From Anastatus disparis (taxonomy: Eukaryota; Arthropoda; Insecta; Hymenoptera; Eupelmidae): 64,000 nt of DNA. A program made the position numbers and the translations under genes. The notes under the pieces are model-generated. The model searched no databases. It had not been told where the DNA came from and was given only the letters and a program-made list of their open reading frames with translations. The stretch covers positions 2,873,501 to 2,937,500 of the forward strand of contig JAFFSR010000351.1 of NCBI GenBank assembly GCA_017163975.1, in the 5' to 3' direction. The number at the start of each line of letters is the position of its first letter. The first letter of the stretch is position 1. Shown piece after piece: positions 1 through 9,317 of the stretch.

Positions 1-14
1 AAGAATTAAGAAAG

Positions 15-1176
15 ATGTTTAATTCCTTAGTAGAATTACAAAATAAGGACTCAAGATTAAAGAAAATTATTGAGAAATATCTTAAAAATGAAGAAAAAAT
101 AATCAACAGATATAAAATAATAAATAATATTTTATATGTGAAAACTAGACAAGATTATTTTCAGATTGTTTTACCAGATGCAGTAACAATGTGTTTAATT
201 CAAGAAATACACGAAATATATGGACACATTGGATCTAAAAAAATAATTAGGATGATAAGAGAGGATTTTGCTACATATTAATTAAGAAAAAGTGCAACAA
301 GATTAACTTCAACATGTGATTCATGCCAAAAGAGTAAATATATTAATACGAAATATAATACTCTATATCAACCTATAATAGCTGAAAAACCAAACGATTT
401 ATTATCAATAGATTTTTATGGACCCTTACCTACATCCAGGGGGGGCACCAAGTATCTATTGACAATTGTTGATGTATTTAGCAAGTATGTAGTATTATAC
501 CCAATTAAAAGAGCAAATACTCCAACAGTCATAAAGAAAATTATCGAAGATTATGCAAAAAATTATGGTAAACCCAAGAAGATCATACGAAATCATGGTA
601 CTCAATTCACATCGGGTAAATGGGTGAATTGTTTAAAAAATAATGATATTCAATTGGTATATTCACCTGTGAGACACCCACAAAGTAACATTGTGGAAAG
701 AATTCATAGAAATAGGGAGATTCTTTAGGATTTTTGTAAAAGAAAATCATCGAGGATGGGCAAGATATGTGGAAATTATTCAAAATATTATGAATGAAAC
801 CACTGAACATATTCCCATTGAATTACATATGAATAAGAAACCAACTAGATTCTGGAGAAAATGGTTGAGAATAGAGGATAAAAAAGAGAATAATCTAGAA
901 GAAAAAATTTTCTTAGCATATGAAAATATAAAAGAAAAATTAAACAAGAAAAAAGAAAAATTTAATAAAGATAAAGAGCATTTCCAGTTCAGAATAAATG
1001 AAAAGGTTCTTTTGAAAGCAAATTACTTATCAGAAAGTAATGAAAAAAGGACCGTACATCATAAAGAAAATCATAGGTCCAGACACTTATATTTTAATGA
1101 ACGAAAGTGGGAAAGAAAGAGGAACTTTCCACACTTCTCATTTAAAAAGATATTATACGAATTAAGAAGAAAATAA
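15..1176 (+). pseudogene. Ty3/gypsy integrase remnant (3' end of pol)
   Basis: Decayed integrase of an LTR retrotransposon; in life it would insert element cDNA into chromosomes. The H2C2 zinc-binding domain is visible (HEIYGHIG near 210-235, then CDSCQK near 318-336), with an in-frame TAA at 279-281 between the halves. The catalytic core follows in the same frame from about 390 to 728: the first Asp is in IDFYGP, the second catalytic position reads N in RNHGTQF where Asp is expected, and the Glu is in VERIHR. A stop at 726-728 and a frame change move the lysine-rich C-terminal part to 691-1176. With stops, a frameshift and a lost Asp it cannot be active. The 5' part of pol lies outside the window. 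Confidence 0.85.
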
Positions 1177-1280
1177 AATTAATAAACAAGAAATAATACA
1201 TGGTAAAGAAGTAGTTTATTCTATTGAATCACTAGATAAAAGCTAAAAAATAATATAGATGTTGGAAGATTTTTACTTTT

Positions 1281-1970
1281 ATCTAGGGGGGCAATGTAGA
1301 TGTAGACGTCATAAACAAATTAAAATTTTTTCTAATAAATTGGATATTAAACAAAGAAATACGGATTATAAGAGAAAAAGACTTGTCTAGAATATTCGAT
1401 TTTCAAAACAAAAGAAATCGAATATTCCATAAAATAAATTCAAAAATAAACAGAGAGGGGCAAGTACTATAAAAGGCCCATCAAAAATAAAAGGAACACC
1501 AGTGTATAGATTAGCGGTCAAAACCGAAAGAGTTCAGAGGTCATGGCTAGTAAAGTCGACGTACAAACGTATACAGAGGAGTTTGGTCGTTGCGATGCAG
1601 CAACACAAGGGAAAGAATTTCAGTTCTTTCCTAGAACGCTACATTGGGCAACAAAAAGGAAGATTAGTAATAAGGAGTATAAAAAGTCTACCAGGAAGCC
1701 TAAAATCGAAAAAGAAAAATTTAAAAAAAAGAAAACACAGACGACACCGGTGAATACGTGGAATGAGTGGATTCAATATGATCTTGGCGACTTGGAAGGC
1801 CGACCACCGATGAAAATAATCATAAGAAGAAGGGCCAGAAGGAGCCGAGATAAGAGCAAGCCTTACGACCCAGAGATGCCTAGCACGTCATATGAGGAGT
1901 ATCAACCTCAAATGGTGTCATTAAAAAGGTGATGAAATACCTAAAATATTATTTTAATAATAAAATAAAA
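1281..1970 (+). repeat. Polypurine tract and putative 3' LTR of the first Ty3/gypsy element
   Basis: A G-run (AGGGGGG, about 1285-1291) directly precedes TGTAGATGTAGACG at 1295, the usual arrangement of polypurine tract and LTR start. A TATA box (CTATAAAAGG) sits near 1469 and a polyadenylation-like AATAAAATAAAA at 1959-1970. The LTR end is not evident: no second LTR copy lies in the window and I could not find a clear CA end. An ORF (1543-1932) lies downstream of the TATA box. Confidence 0.55.
1543..1932 (+). CDS. Hypothetical basic protein encoded within or just after the LTR
   Basis: A 129-aa ORF starting at ATG about 70 bp downstream of an LTR-like TATA box. The middle is very basic (KKSTRKPKIEKEKFKKKK) and a second Arg cluster (RRRARRSR) follows; no domain is recognised. 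Its position just downstream of the promoter could make it the start of a gag-type ORF, but there is no matching 5' LTR here. It may also be a chance ORF in a GC-richer stretch. Confidence 0.3.
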   Translation: MASKVDVQTYTEEFGRCDAATQGKEFQFFPRTLHWATKRKISNKEYKKSTRKPKIEKEKFKKKKTQTTPVNTWNEWIQYDLGDLEGRPPMKIIIRRRARRSRDKSKPYDPEMPSTSYEEYQPQMVSLKR

Positions 1971-1994
1971 ACGCTGCCAAGTGCTTTGGCGGAA

Positions 1995-2726
1995 TGCTTT
2001 CTCATAGAGCTCTTTGAGTTTCATTAATTTTTTTATATTTATTTAAATGTGATTTTAATATAAAAAAATTGTCTAGTATTAATATTTATTTATAAATTTG
2101 TACTTTAAAAGAACAATGACAACGAAATTTCTAATCGTAACCACGCTAAGAAAGAAGATAAATAAAAATAAAAATTTGTATGAAAATTTTCAAAATTCTC
2201 TTAAATTAAAACTGCACTAAGAAAATTAGTTTTCCAAATCATATTTTCTCTAGACAATAGCGAATAACTTGCTTACAAATTTTGGAGCAGATCTATCGAA
2301 TGGTTTTCATAAAATAAAAGAAAAATGAAGAAAAAATTTATTTCTCAAAATTTTCAAATTGCTCTAAAATTAAAAGTGCGCCAAGAAAATCAATTAGTAA
2401 AAGTTTTTCTTCTTTTGGCAGTCGCAAATAATGTCCATACAAATGTTCAAATAAATTCTTCGAATAGCTTACGTAAAATACAAAAAACATGAAAAATCGA
2501 AATTTTTTTAAAATTACTAAAATGGCTATAAAATTAAAACTACGCTAAGAAAACCAATTTTCAATAGCTTTTGCACCAGTTGATCGAAAAATTAAATTGT
2601 ATGGAAAATTTGAAGTAAATTCATCGAGTAGTTCTCGAGATATTTTTGGCGTACTGAAATCATACACACACACACGCACGCACGCACGCACCCACGCACA
2701 CGCGCACACGTGCACACGTGCACACG
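1995..2726. repeat. Host interspersed repeat R, left part (copy 1, split by the Polinton)
   Basis: From about 2107 the sequence matches the repeat at 33385-34825 (shared start AAGAACRATGACAACG). It consists of degenerate ~190-bp units built on CTCTAAAATTAAAACTGCGC and TTTTCTTC-rich blocks, ending in a CA/CG microsatellite (2663-2726). The right part of the same copy resumes at 21387. A 15-bp TGCTTTCTCATAGAG at 1995-2009 is the inverse of the right-end sequence at 21508-21522, so the copy may start there, although copy 2 lacks that left end. The last six bases, CACACG (2721-2726), are the Polinton target duplication. Confidence 0.75.
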
Positions 2727-3402
2727 AGTAGTAGGGGCTATGTTGCTTCTACGCTACTTACCATATGAGTTTATGATTCCTACCTTACCGACACTCAAAA
2801 AATTACCACAACTTTCAATTCCTACATTACCGACACCCTAAACCCTATAATTTTCAATTCCTACATTACCGACACCCCGAAATAATTTTCAATTCCTACA
2901 TTACCAACACCGCAAATTAACCCAACCCTAAAGCACACACCTTACAATTTCTACCTTACCATCAACTAAACCCCAAAGTCCCCATAAACCTTTAAATTCC
3001 TACCTTACCATCAAATTAACCCCAAAACGTCGGTAAACCATATACTTTTTAATTCCTACCTTATCGACACCGCTAATTAACCCAGCCCTGCGACCCCTAT
3101 CTTACCGACCTCGCATGCGCAGCCCGCATCCCGATGTGCATCCCGATGCTCGCGTGCGAGTTCATACAGGTTTGATGACGTCATACAGACTTTAGACCAT
3201 ATAACTTTCTACTTTACCAACACCGCTAATTACTCCATTACCTTTTGATTTCTTACCATCAAACTTCAATACCTACCTTACCGACTCCGCATGTGCGCGT
3301 GCATCCCGCATCCCGATGCCCGCGTATAATAATGTTGAATACTAAATACTTTTTGTATAATGTGAAGGAAGGGAGATAAGAAAGGAGTATAAGGTAAAAC
3401 AC
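2727..3402 (+). repeat. Polinton left terminal inverted repeat
   Basis: Reverse complement of 20696-21386 with few differences; the right copy has a short extra stretch near 20745-20770. The outer ~450 bp is itself repetitive: CCTACCTTACCGACACC and close variants recur about ten times, separated by 30-60 bp of A/T- and C-rich sequence. The inner part is CG-rich around the GCATCCCGATGC motifs. No gene is seen. Confidence 0.9.
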
Positions 3403-3558
3403 ATTTACACATGCTTTTTTACATTTTTAAATTTAGAAATTGTAAGAGGAATGGATAGTTATGAATAATGAAATAAAAAATGATTATTTTATTAAATAAT
3501 TTTTATACATTTTATTGAAAAAAAAAATACATATGTGATAACACTATTAAATATATAT

Positions 3559-4800
3559 TCATACAAGTTTTTTTACATCACCACTAATGGGATTATATTT
3601 TATGATGCGATCATGTAAAATTAAACAATAAGCTGTTGTTAATGGAGGTATAACGATTTTAGTCTCAAACTCGATACGCACATCTACAGCAGCTTGTTTC
3701 AAGGATTCATTTTGTTTTGAGCAATCAATGACAATCAATGGTGTATGCTTGATGAAGTCATTTTTGCTCACTAACAAATCAGATTGTAGATCTTTATTTT
3801 GATAGTAAGCATTTTTAAATTGTACAAACATTTCATAAAGTAAAGCAAACTGATTCTTTTCAATGTCAAGATTTAAATTACCGTATGGGTAGTATTGCGA
3901 GTTAAGAAAAAGTTTCACATTGGTGATATTACAGTGATCAAATTGGCTAGCATTTCTCGTAGCAACACCTTTTCTATTTGTTTGAAATGCTAAAATGATA
4001 AATCTTGGCTTCTCTAATTGATTTGATGTTTTTACTGTCCAAATATGTCTTGAAGTTGATGGAAGCATTGGATATTCATACAATTCCCATGAACGAAAAC
4101 TCATAGAAATAGGAATATCTTTTTTTATATGACTGAACAATTGTATTTTATATTTGTCCGACATAATAACATACGGCATCATCCACTCAATTCGAGTAAG
4201 TTCAATTTTAAATTTTTCAGCTTCTGCAGTAGCTGTAGGAGCTGGTTGTATGATAGCATTTACATCATTTCTTGATCTAGTAAGTATAAGTTCATTTTTA
4301 ACGTTTACAATAATTTTATGATAATCTTCAGCGAATCCTAATATCATTGCAAGTGGAATTGATACGTCAAATTGTCCATTATCATCAATGATTTTAGCAA
4401 TCTCTTCAACATCCAACCATCCAGCATTTTCTAACGATTTAGTTTGATTGGAACTATAGGAAACATAACCTTTCATAATACTTGTTATACCTACATTTTT
4501 ACACTTATCAATTTCAATAGCGTTAATTTCATAACGAATTTCATCAAATAGATGACATATAGCATTGTTTACCATCTTCGTTGTTGCTATATTTGTATCA
4601 TTAGGTTTTTTTATTGTTCCACATACATGAAGTGAGCTTTTTGACGGTAAAAGACATAAATCTTGATGTTGAATTGAAATACGTATCTCATCACTATTGT
4701 TAAAATATAATGAAGTATACGGTTGATGAGCATGAATCTCATAGTGAGCAATAGACTCATCAAAGACAATCAGTGTCTGTACACTAAGAATTGAATCCAT
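3559..4800 (-). CDS. Polinton major capsid protein
   Basis: Intact 413-aa ORF starting at ATG 4800. Sequence features match the Polinton major capsid family (double jelly-roll, related to adenovirus hexon): an early HAHQPYTSLYFNNSDEIR segment, CHLFDEIRYEINAIEID, GITSIMKGYVS, and a C-terminus with TTAYCLILHDRIIKYNP. Length is typical of arthropod Polintons. It should assemble the icosahedral shell in the nucleus. It follows the penton-like gene on the same strand, with one or two tiny ORFs between them. No frameshift or stop is present, unlike the replication genes. The family call comes from recognised sequence character, not an alignment. Confidence 0.85.
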   Translation of the reverse strand: MDSILSVQTLIVFDESIAHYEIHAHQPYTSLYFNNSDEIRISIQHQDLCLLPSKSSLHVCGTIKKPNDTNIATTKMVNNAICHLFDEIRYEINAIEIDKCKNVGITSIMKGYVSYSSNQTKSLENAGWLDVEEIAKIIDDNGQFDVSIPLAMILGFAEDYHKIIVNVKNELILTRSRNDVNAIIQPAPTATAEAEKFKIELTRIEWMMPYVIMSDKYKIQLFSHIKKDIPISMSFRSWELYEYPMLPSTSRHIWTVKTSNQLEKPRFIILAFQTNRKGVATRNASQFDHCNITNVKLFLNSQYYPYGNLNLDIEKNQFALLYEMFVQFKNAYYQNKDLQSDLLVSKNDFIKHTPLIVIDCSKQNESLKQAAVDVRIEFETKIVIPPLTTAYCLILHDRIIKYNPISGDVKKLV

Positions 4801-4845
4801 ATTTTTTTCTATCTTTGAAATGACAACAGCAAATAAATATACAGC

Positions 4846-5034
4846 TTATTTGATCTTTTTGATTGCTCTTCTTCTTTGTTTGACGTCTACGATTACACTG
4901 AGTCCCAGAATCTTCAGATACTGAACGTTCTGAGGTGTTAGACCTTTGATCACTTGTCGTGGAATAACTTTCTGATGACATGGTGATTTACTTATATAGC
5001 CTGAACCAACCTTTGTATTATAAACAATACCCAT
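4846..5034 (-). CDS. Small conserved-looking Polinton protein
   Basis: A 62-aa ORF from ATG 5034, overlapping the last codons of the penton-like gene in another frame. It contains VIPRQVIKGLTPQN followed by LKILGLSV, a pattern I associate with a small Polinton ORF found between the two capsid genes, and ends in a basic tail (KQRRRAIKKIK). Function unknown. A competing ORF at 4784-4981 (65 aa, Ser-rich then basic) overlaps it in another frame and runs 17 nt into the capsid gene; I favour this one because of the LTPQN...LG motif. Confidence 0.5.
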   Translation of the reverse strand: MGIVYNTKVGSGYISKSPCHQKVIPRQVIKGLTPQNVQYLKILGLSVIVDVKQRRRAIKKIK

Positions 5035-5722
5035 TATGCAACTTTTTTATATGTAGTCTGACAGTGACTATTTCTCCTCGAAGATTTACAAGGTCACCGT
5101 TCTGATCAACAATACGTAACTGTAAATGGTCAATAACTTTAACAGACACTGGTAAATAGATAATTTGTTTCGGTACTTCAATAATTTTATATCCCGGCGG
5201 AACTGCAGGAAAAAATTCGTGGATAGTATGAACTTTCTTTTGATTGATGTGAGCACCTGATGTTATGTTACATTCGACGCGTAGAGCATTCACTTTAAGA
5301 ATGGATACAGGTAAGTCTGAGATATGGTTTTTATAAGGTTCTAGAATACGTGGTGTGAAATCGAGTAATCTACCAATGGAATCTAGTGGTTGAAAATCAA
5401 TTTTATAATTACAGTGAATTTCACTACGCAACGTATTATTGTTTGGTTTTATACTAAGTTCTATTTCTTCAGATTTAAGTTCCTTTTGCAGAAAATGTTC
5501 AATATCGGATATTTCATAGCTACCAATCGGAAGTTCAATAACTTTATTATCAACGTAGAATTTATTTAATCCAAAATCAATATTTGGTATAGAATTAAAT
5601 GTAAGTAATTCAACTAATCCAAGAACATAATTTTTATCTCGATCAAGCTCTATTAGCGGAAAGTAATACGTTTCAAGTACTGATGAAGTACCTGATAGAC
5701 TCAGAGTCAGAGATTCATTCAT
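5018..5722 (-). CDS. Polinton minor capsid (penton-like) protein
   Basis: Intact 234-aa ORF from ATG 5722. The order and content (ETYYFPLIELDRDKNYVLGLVELLTFNSIPNI near the start, PLDSIGRLLDFTPRIL in the middle, GEIVTVRLHIKKL at the end) fit the single jelly-roll penton protein of Polintons, which would occupy the capsid vertices. A TATA box on the minus strand (TATAAAG, 5769-5775) lies 47 bp upstream of the start codon and overlaps the last codons of the displaced protease 3' segment. It sits directly upstream of the major capsid gene, as expected for a morphogenesis block. Confidence 0.75.
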   Translation of the reverse strand: MNESLTLSLSGTSSVLETYYFPLIELDRDKNYVLGLVELLTFNSIPNIDFGLNKFYVDNKVIELPIGSYEISDIEHFLQKELKSEEIELSIKPNNNTLRSEIHCNYKIDFQPLDSIGRLLDFTPRILEPYKNHISDLPVSILKVNALRVECNITSGAHINQKKVHTIHEFFPAVPPGYKIIEVPKQIIYLPVSVKVIDHLQLRIVDQNGDLVNLRGEIVTVRLHIKKLHNGYCL

Positions 5723-5768
5723 CTTGAATGTTCGAGTGAAACTAAGAAGATTCTAATGGTTTATTACA

Positions 5769-5775
5769 CTTTATA
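5769..5775 (-). promoter_or_regulatory. TATA box for the penton-like gene
   Basis: TATAAAG on the minus strand, about 47 bp upstream of the ATG at 5722, leaving room for a ~20-nt leader. It overlaps the end of the protease coding segment. Confidence 0.5.
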
Positions 5776-5871
5776 CAAGTGATAGTTATCAGAATGATGC
5801 AATAAATTGATTAAAAACTTAAGACAAAGATGTCCGCAAGTAAATGTATTATATTCTTGATAACGATTATA

Positions 5872-5954
5872 ATTGAGGGCGTGGAAACGAAAAGGGCTTA
5901 TAGCCAATGTTATTTAAATGGGCTATAAGCCCTTTTCGTTTCCAGACCCTCAAT
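5872..5954. mobile_element. 83-bp hairpin (MITE-like) inserted in the protease gene
   Basis: Two 34-bp arms (5872-5905 and 5921-5954) with only two mismatches surround a 15-nt loop. Outer ends are ATTGAGGG...CCCTCAAT. The insert is flanked by TATA at 5868-5871 and 5955-5958, consistent with a 4-bp duplication, or with a TA target if the element is taken as slightly longer. No coding capacity. Confidence 0.75.
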
Positions 5955-6261
5955 TATATTTAATAGTATCAAGATTGAAATAAATCATTAAATCAGTTGG
6001 TGGTCGCAAATCTCCAAAACTATCAAAATATGAAACGTTTTTACCATTTTTACGGTATGCAACCCAGTGCGTACCAGGACCTTTGTTATCATCAAGATTT
6101 ACAATAGCACTTTCTCTAAGCAGAGGTCCACCAGCTGGTAGTTTATTCCTCATAAATACTCCACGAAAATGTGACGTTTGTAACTTTTTAGCAAATTTTT
6201 GTAAATCATAGTCAGTTAGTGGACGTTTAGGAAGCTTCACTTCAACAAATTTTTTTTTTCC

Positions 6262-7038
6262 TTATAGATTTTTTTTTTTCTTTAGAACAATTCCATAACC
6301 CTTTTGATGAGGTTTCAAATATAATCCTTTACAAAGAGCTTGTGCTTCAATTTTTTTATTATGCCGTTGCTGTTCTTCTAGTAATTTTTTAGCAACATTG
6401 GCTCTATTCACAGCTTGTACAATACCTGCAGTACCACCTGCTAATGATCCTACAGCACTAAGTCCAGCAAACAATGAAATAAGCGCAGGAAGAAAGCCAC
6501 CTACTTTAGGGACAGGTAATATTCGTGGTAAACTCATATTACGTTTACCACCAGATTTTTTCATAATAGTGTGAGCTGCTTGAAGAGTATTTTTAATAAA
6601 ATTACGTGAGTCATTGTTTGGTTTCGCTGCTTTCGCAGCAGTTTTAATTAATTTTTTTAATGTTAACTTTTTTTTTCTTTTACACTTTTTTTTTAACCCC
6701 ATTCCAAACTTTGATTTAACTTTCATGATATTAGAAACTGCGTATGCTGTAGCCTTTTCACCTAAGCTAGAGTCTGAAGCTTTAACACGTTGCCAAGCTT
6801 TCTCAGCTAATATTCGATCTGCAGCGTTTTGAGCATTTAAATTTTCAAGATTTTTTGAGTAAGCAATGTCATGTTCTTTACAGGCTGCATCCAGAGGGTT
6901 AATACCAGGATCTCCGCGTGCTAACCGTTTATATAGTTTTGTACCTGGACCACAGTATTGATAGCCTGGTATATGCATTTCAAACGGTAACTTATTAATA
7001 AGTTTGTTTATCAAACCTTGACCTTGATGTATGATCAT
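6262..7038 (-). CDS. Minor virion protein with phospholipase A2-like and pX-like parts
   Basis: Intact 258-aa ORF from ATG 7038. Residues ~25-70 resemble the parvovirus VP1-type phospholipase A2 domain: a YCGPGT calcium-loop motif, then the catalytic His-Asp in KEHDIAY. A lysine-rich basic stretch (~115-135) follows, then a hydrophobic segment (GGFLPALISLFAGLSAVG, ~180-200) of the kind seen in adenovirus pX-like Polinton proteins, then a basic tail (LKKKKNL). In virions such proteins are thought to help membrane passage and bind DNA (family knowledge). It is divergent from the ATPase gene across a duplicated promoter, and its stop lies 21 nt before the protease reading frame. Confidence 0.8.
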   Translation of the reverse strand: MIIHQGQGLINKLINKLPFEMHIPGYQYCGPGTKLYKRLARGDPGINPLDAACKEHDIAYSKNLENLNAQNAADRILAEKAWQRVKASDSSLGEKATAYAVSNIMKVKSKFGMGLKKKCKRKKKLTLKKLIKTAAKAAKPNNDSRNFIKNTLQAAHTIMKKSGGKRNMSLPRILPVPKVGGFLPALISLFAGLSAVGSLAGGTAGIVQAVNRANVAKKLLEEQQRHNKKIEAQALCKGLYLKPHQKGYGIVLKKKKNL

Positions 7039-7161
7039 GATTATTCAATGGTTTATACACTACTAGTTTGAAACTATATTAAGTTTGTTTATCAAATCTT
7101 GACCTTGATGTTTGATCGTGATTGTTCAATCGTTTATACACTACTAGATGTAAACTATAAA
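7000..7161. promoter_or_regulatory. Divergent promoter made of an 81-bp tandem duplication
   Basis: AAGTTTGTTTATCAAAYCTTGACCTTGATG and the following ~50 bp occur twice with an 81-bp period. The proximal copy includes the first codons of the PLA2/pX-like gene. Minus-strand TATA-like TATAAAC occurs at 7051-7057 (too close to ATG 7038) and again in the distal copy near 7132-7138 (better spaced). A plus-strand TATAAAA at 7156-7162 lies 52-58 bp upstream of the ATPase ATG at 7214. Confidence 0.65.
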
Positions 7162-7213
7162 ACATTGCATTTTATATTTTTTCTTATTGGTTTCAATTCA
7201 GATTTCATACAAT

Positions 7214-8889
7214 ATGGATTTAAAAAATCAACCGTTTAAACTCCCAGTAGTTAATTTTGATATTCTGACAGACTCAGATCATCGTAAAGAAAAAAGACAT
7301 GGAGATCTTTTACCAAACAGTATTCGAGCAGTCTTTTGTGGACCGTCGAACTGTGGCAAGACAAACGCTCTCTTGTCTCTCATTATACATCCAAATGAAT
7401 TAAAGTTTGAGAACATTTACGTTTATTCAAAGTCCTTGAGCCAACCAAAGTATAAGTTATTACAAAAAATTATTGAAACTATAGAGGGTATTCATTATTT
7501 ACCTTTTAGTGAACATGATCTTGTTGTATCACCAGACAAAGCTCGAAAAAACTCGATAATGATATTCGATGATGTTGCATGTGAAAAACAAGATAATATT
7601 AAAGCATTTTTTGTATGGGTAGACATAAGTATGTAGATTCTTTCTACCTCTGTCAGTCATATGCTCAAGTTCCTAAACATCATGTGAGCGATAATGTTAA
7701 CCTAGTAGTTATATTTCATCAAGATGACATGAATTTAAAACATATTTATAACGATCATGTTAATACAGATATGTCATTTCAACGTTTCAAAGATTTATGT
7801 GGATTTTGTTGGTCTGATAATCATAGTTTTATAATGATTAATAAAGATTGTCATATGCAACATGGTAGATATAGAAAAGGTTTCGATCAATTTATTATAA
7901 ATACAACAAATTTAAAGTTGATTAGACATTTAGATATGAGACATCATCATGTCAACATGGATGACTTAAAGGAACGAATTGACGTTCTTCGCCAAATAGA
8001 AAAAGCTCGAGAAGAAATTAAACGTAAATATAATAATTTAAAACTTAGTAAAATAGATGCTGAACAGAAGGTGAATACTACTTTTAAACCTATCGTTAAA
8101 CCACTTGAAAAGTTGATTGATATAACAGAAATAAAGAGTCGAGTTCGAAGAAAAAAAAATGTTGTTAAAGAAGAAAAAGATAATGATTATTCTGATTATG
8201 AAACTAAACAAGAAGAAAGTGAAGAAGAAGATGAAGAAAAAGAAGATTTATCAAATTTTAAACGAGATGTAAAAGTAGATGTAAAAAAAGTAGCTAATGC
8301 TATGACTAACGACAGTACAAAAGATGTAATTATAGATAAATATATTGAAATGATACAGAAAGGTGAGACAAAGTCATTAGATATAACATACGGTGTGCGT
8401 AAAAGAATTGATGATATTGTGATTGGAAACACTCCTTTTGCTTATGATAATGAGCATATTATTTTGGGAAGTAGTCAGTACACTAAGACTCCTGGATTGA
8501 TTGAATTATTGTTTAAAAAAGATCCTGAATCTACAATCATAACTAAGAGCGATATATCAGACTATAAAAAAATTATTAAACAAACCAGTGCACATAAGAA
8601 ATATTATAAAGAAAATGAGTCAATACGTGATTCAAATACAAAAAAATTTGTTGACTACATATCAAAGCTTATAACTCTTAAGGAAAATAAATGGTCATCA
8701 AAAGGCGGTTCAGGTTTACCCCCTCCTTATAAAATTGCGAAACGTTATACAAGTATGGATTATATATACTGGGATAATCCGAACGAACTTGTTAATCGAT
8801 TAAGATTATTAATAGCTGAAACATCTGCAGGTAATCAAAATCATGTAAATGAAATTCAGTCTATAATTGAAGCTAAAATAATATATTGA
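7214..8889 (+). pseudogene. Polinton packaging ATPase joined in frame to a DUF8207-type region, one frameshift
   Basis: FtsK/HerA-type ATPase expected to pump DNA into capsids. I chose the ATG at 7214; a longer frame upstream begins only with TTG. Walker A is GPSNCGKT (~7340-7363) and Walker B IMIFDDVA (~7558-7580). At a T6 run (7607-7612) the frame shifts by one base, and translation resumes in the +1 frame (YLCQSYAQVPKH...), open to 8889. This second part runs without a stop from the ATPase C-terminus through a coiled segment (MDDLKERIDVLRQIEKAREE, ~7959 on) and an acidic stretch (EESEEEDEEKED) into a region ending DYIYWDNPNELVNRLRLLIA, which I recognise as DUF8207-like. Either this is a fusion or a stop between two genes has been lost. 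The homopolymer shift could also be an assembly error. Confidence 0.8.
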
Positions 8890-8915
8890 AAAAAAAAAAA
8901 TCTCACAGATGTGAG

Positions 8916-8923
8916 TATAAATA
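8916..8923 (+). promoter_or_regulatory. TATA box for the fibre-like gene
   Basis: TATAAATA, 35-42 bp upstream of the ATG at 8958 and just after the stop of the ATPase/DUF8207 frame, so the downstream gene can have its own promoter. Confidence 0.55.
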
Positions 8924-8957
8924 AGAGCATTCTATCAGAAAGGAAATCATTTAAAAC

Positions 8958-9317
8958 ATGAGTGTTGACCTGTTTGGACGACATTTGAATAGTTCAGAAG
9001 GTGTTCGAGGACCTCCAGGAATTGGATATAAACTTACTGCAGATGGTCATTATAGTTTAGAAGATAAAAGGTTACGTAAAGTAGCAGATCCTATAATCTC
9101 AAGTGATGCGGTAAACTTAAATACTTTGCATAGTGCTACTCAAAATATAAGATTAGAACTAAAGAGTGAGATCACTGCATTAAATGAAGTAGTTGAACTG
9201 TATAAGAACGAAATTGATGAAAAGATGAGAACACTTTCAGTTAATATTGAGATAATGAACAAACTGCTTCGTGAAATAAAAAATAAGAAAACATGGATCG
9301 ACAAAAGTATTCTATAA
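8958..9317 (+). CDS. Fibre-like coiled-coil protein
   Basis: Intact 119-aa ORF from ATG 8958 with its own TATA box. The N-terminus (MSVDLFGRHLN) is followed by a short Gly-Pro turn (GVRGPPGIGYKL) and DAVNLNTLHSATQ, then a long heptad-like helix with few prolines (~55-110). This order fits the small Polinton protein with a virion-attachment peptide and a trimeric coiled coil, possibly a fibre or spike. Role is inferred from layout; there is no catalytic motif. Confidence 0.65.
   Translation: MSVDLFGRHLNSSEGVRGPPGIGYKLTADGHYSLEDKRLRKVADPIISSDAVNLNTLHSATQNIRLELKSEITALNEVVELYKNEIDEKMRTLSVNIEIMNKLLREIKNKKTWIDKSIL

Larger units (their letters stand above)
5764..6240 (-). pseudogene. Adenovirus-type cysteine protease, split by a hairpin insertion
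   Basis: The Polinton maturation protease, which cleaves capsid precursors. The 5' part (6240 to 5959) carries the catalytic His (HWVAYR, ~6055-6072) and acidic residue (FDSFGD, ~6018-6033). It then runs into an 83-bp hairpin (5872-5954) that supplies an immediate TGA. Beyond the hairpin the same frame resumes (5867 to 5764) with the catalytic Cys in TCGHLC (Cys codon 5836-5838) and a normal stop. The halves are in register if the insert and one TATA copy are discounted. The 5' end is also odd: codon one reads GTG where an ATG is expected, following the upstream gene's stop in the same frame. As it stands, the catalytic Cys is not translated. Confidence 0.85.

Noticed and set aside
4784..4981. 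65-aa Ser-rich/basic ORF between penton-like and capsid genes
   Set aside because: Overlaps a better candidate (4846-5034) in another frame and runs into the capsid gene; no recognisable motif.
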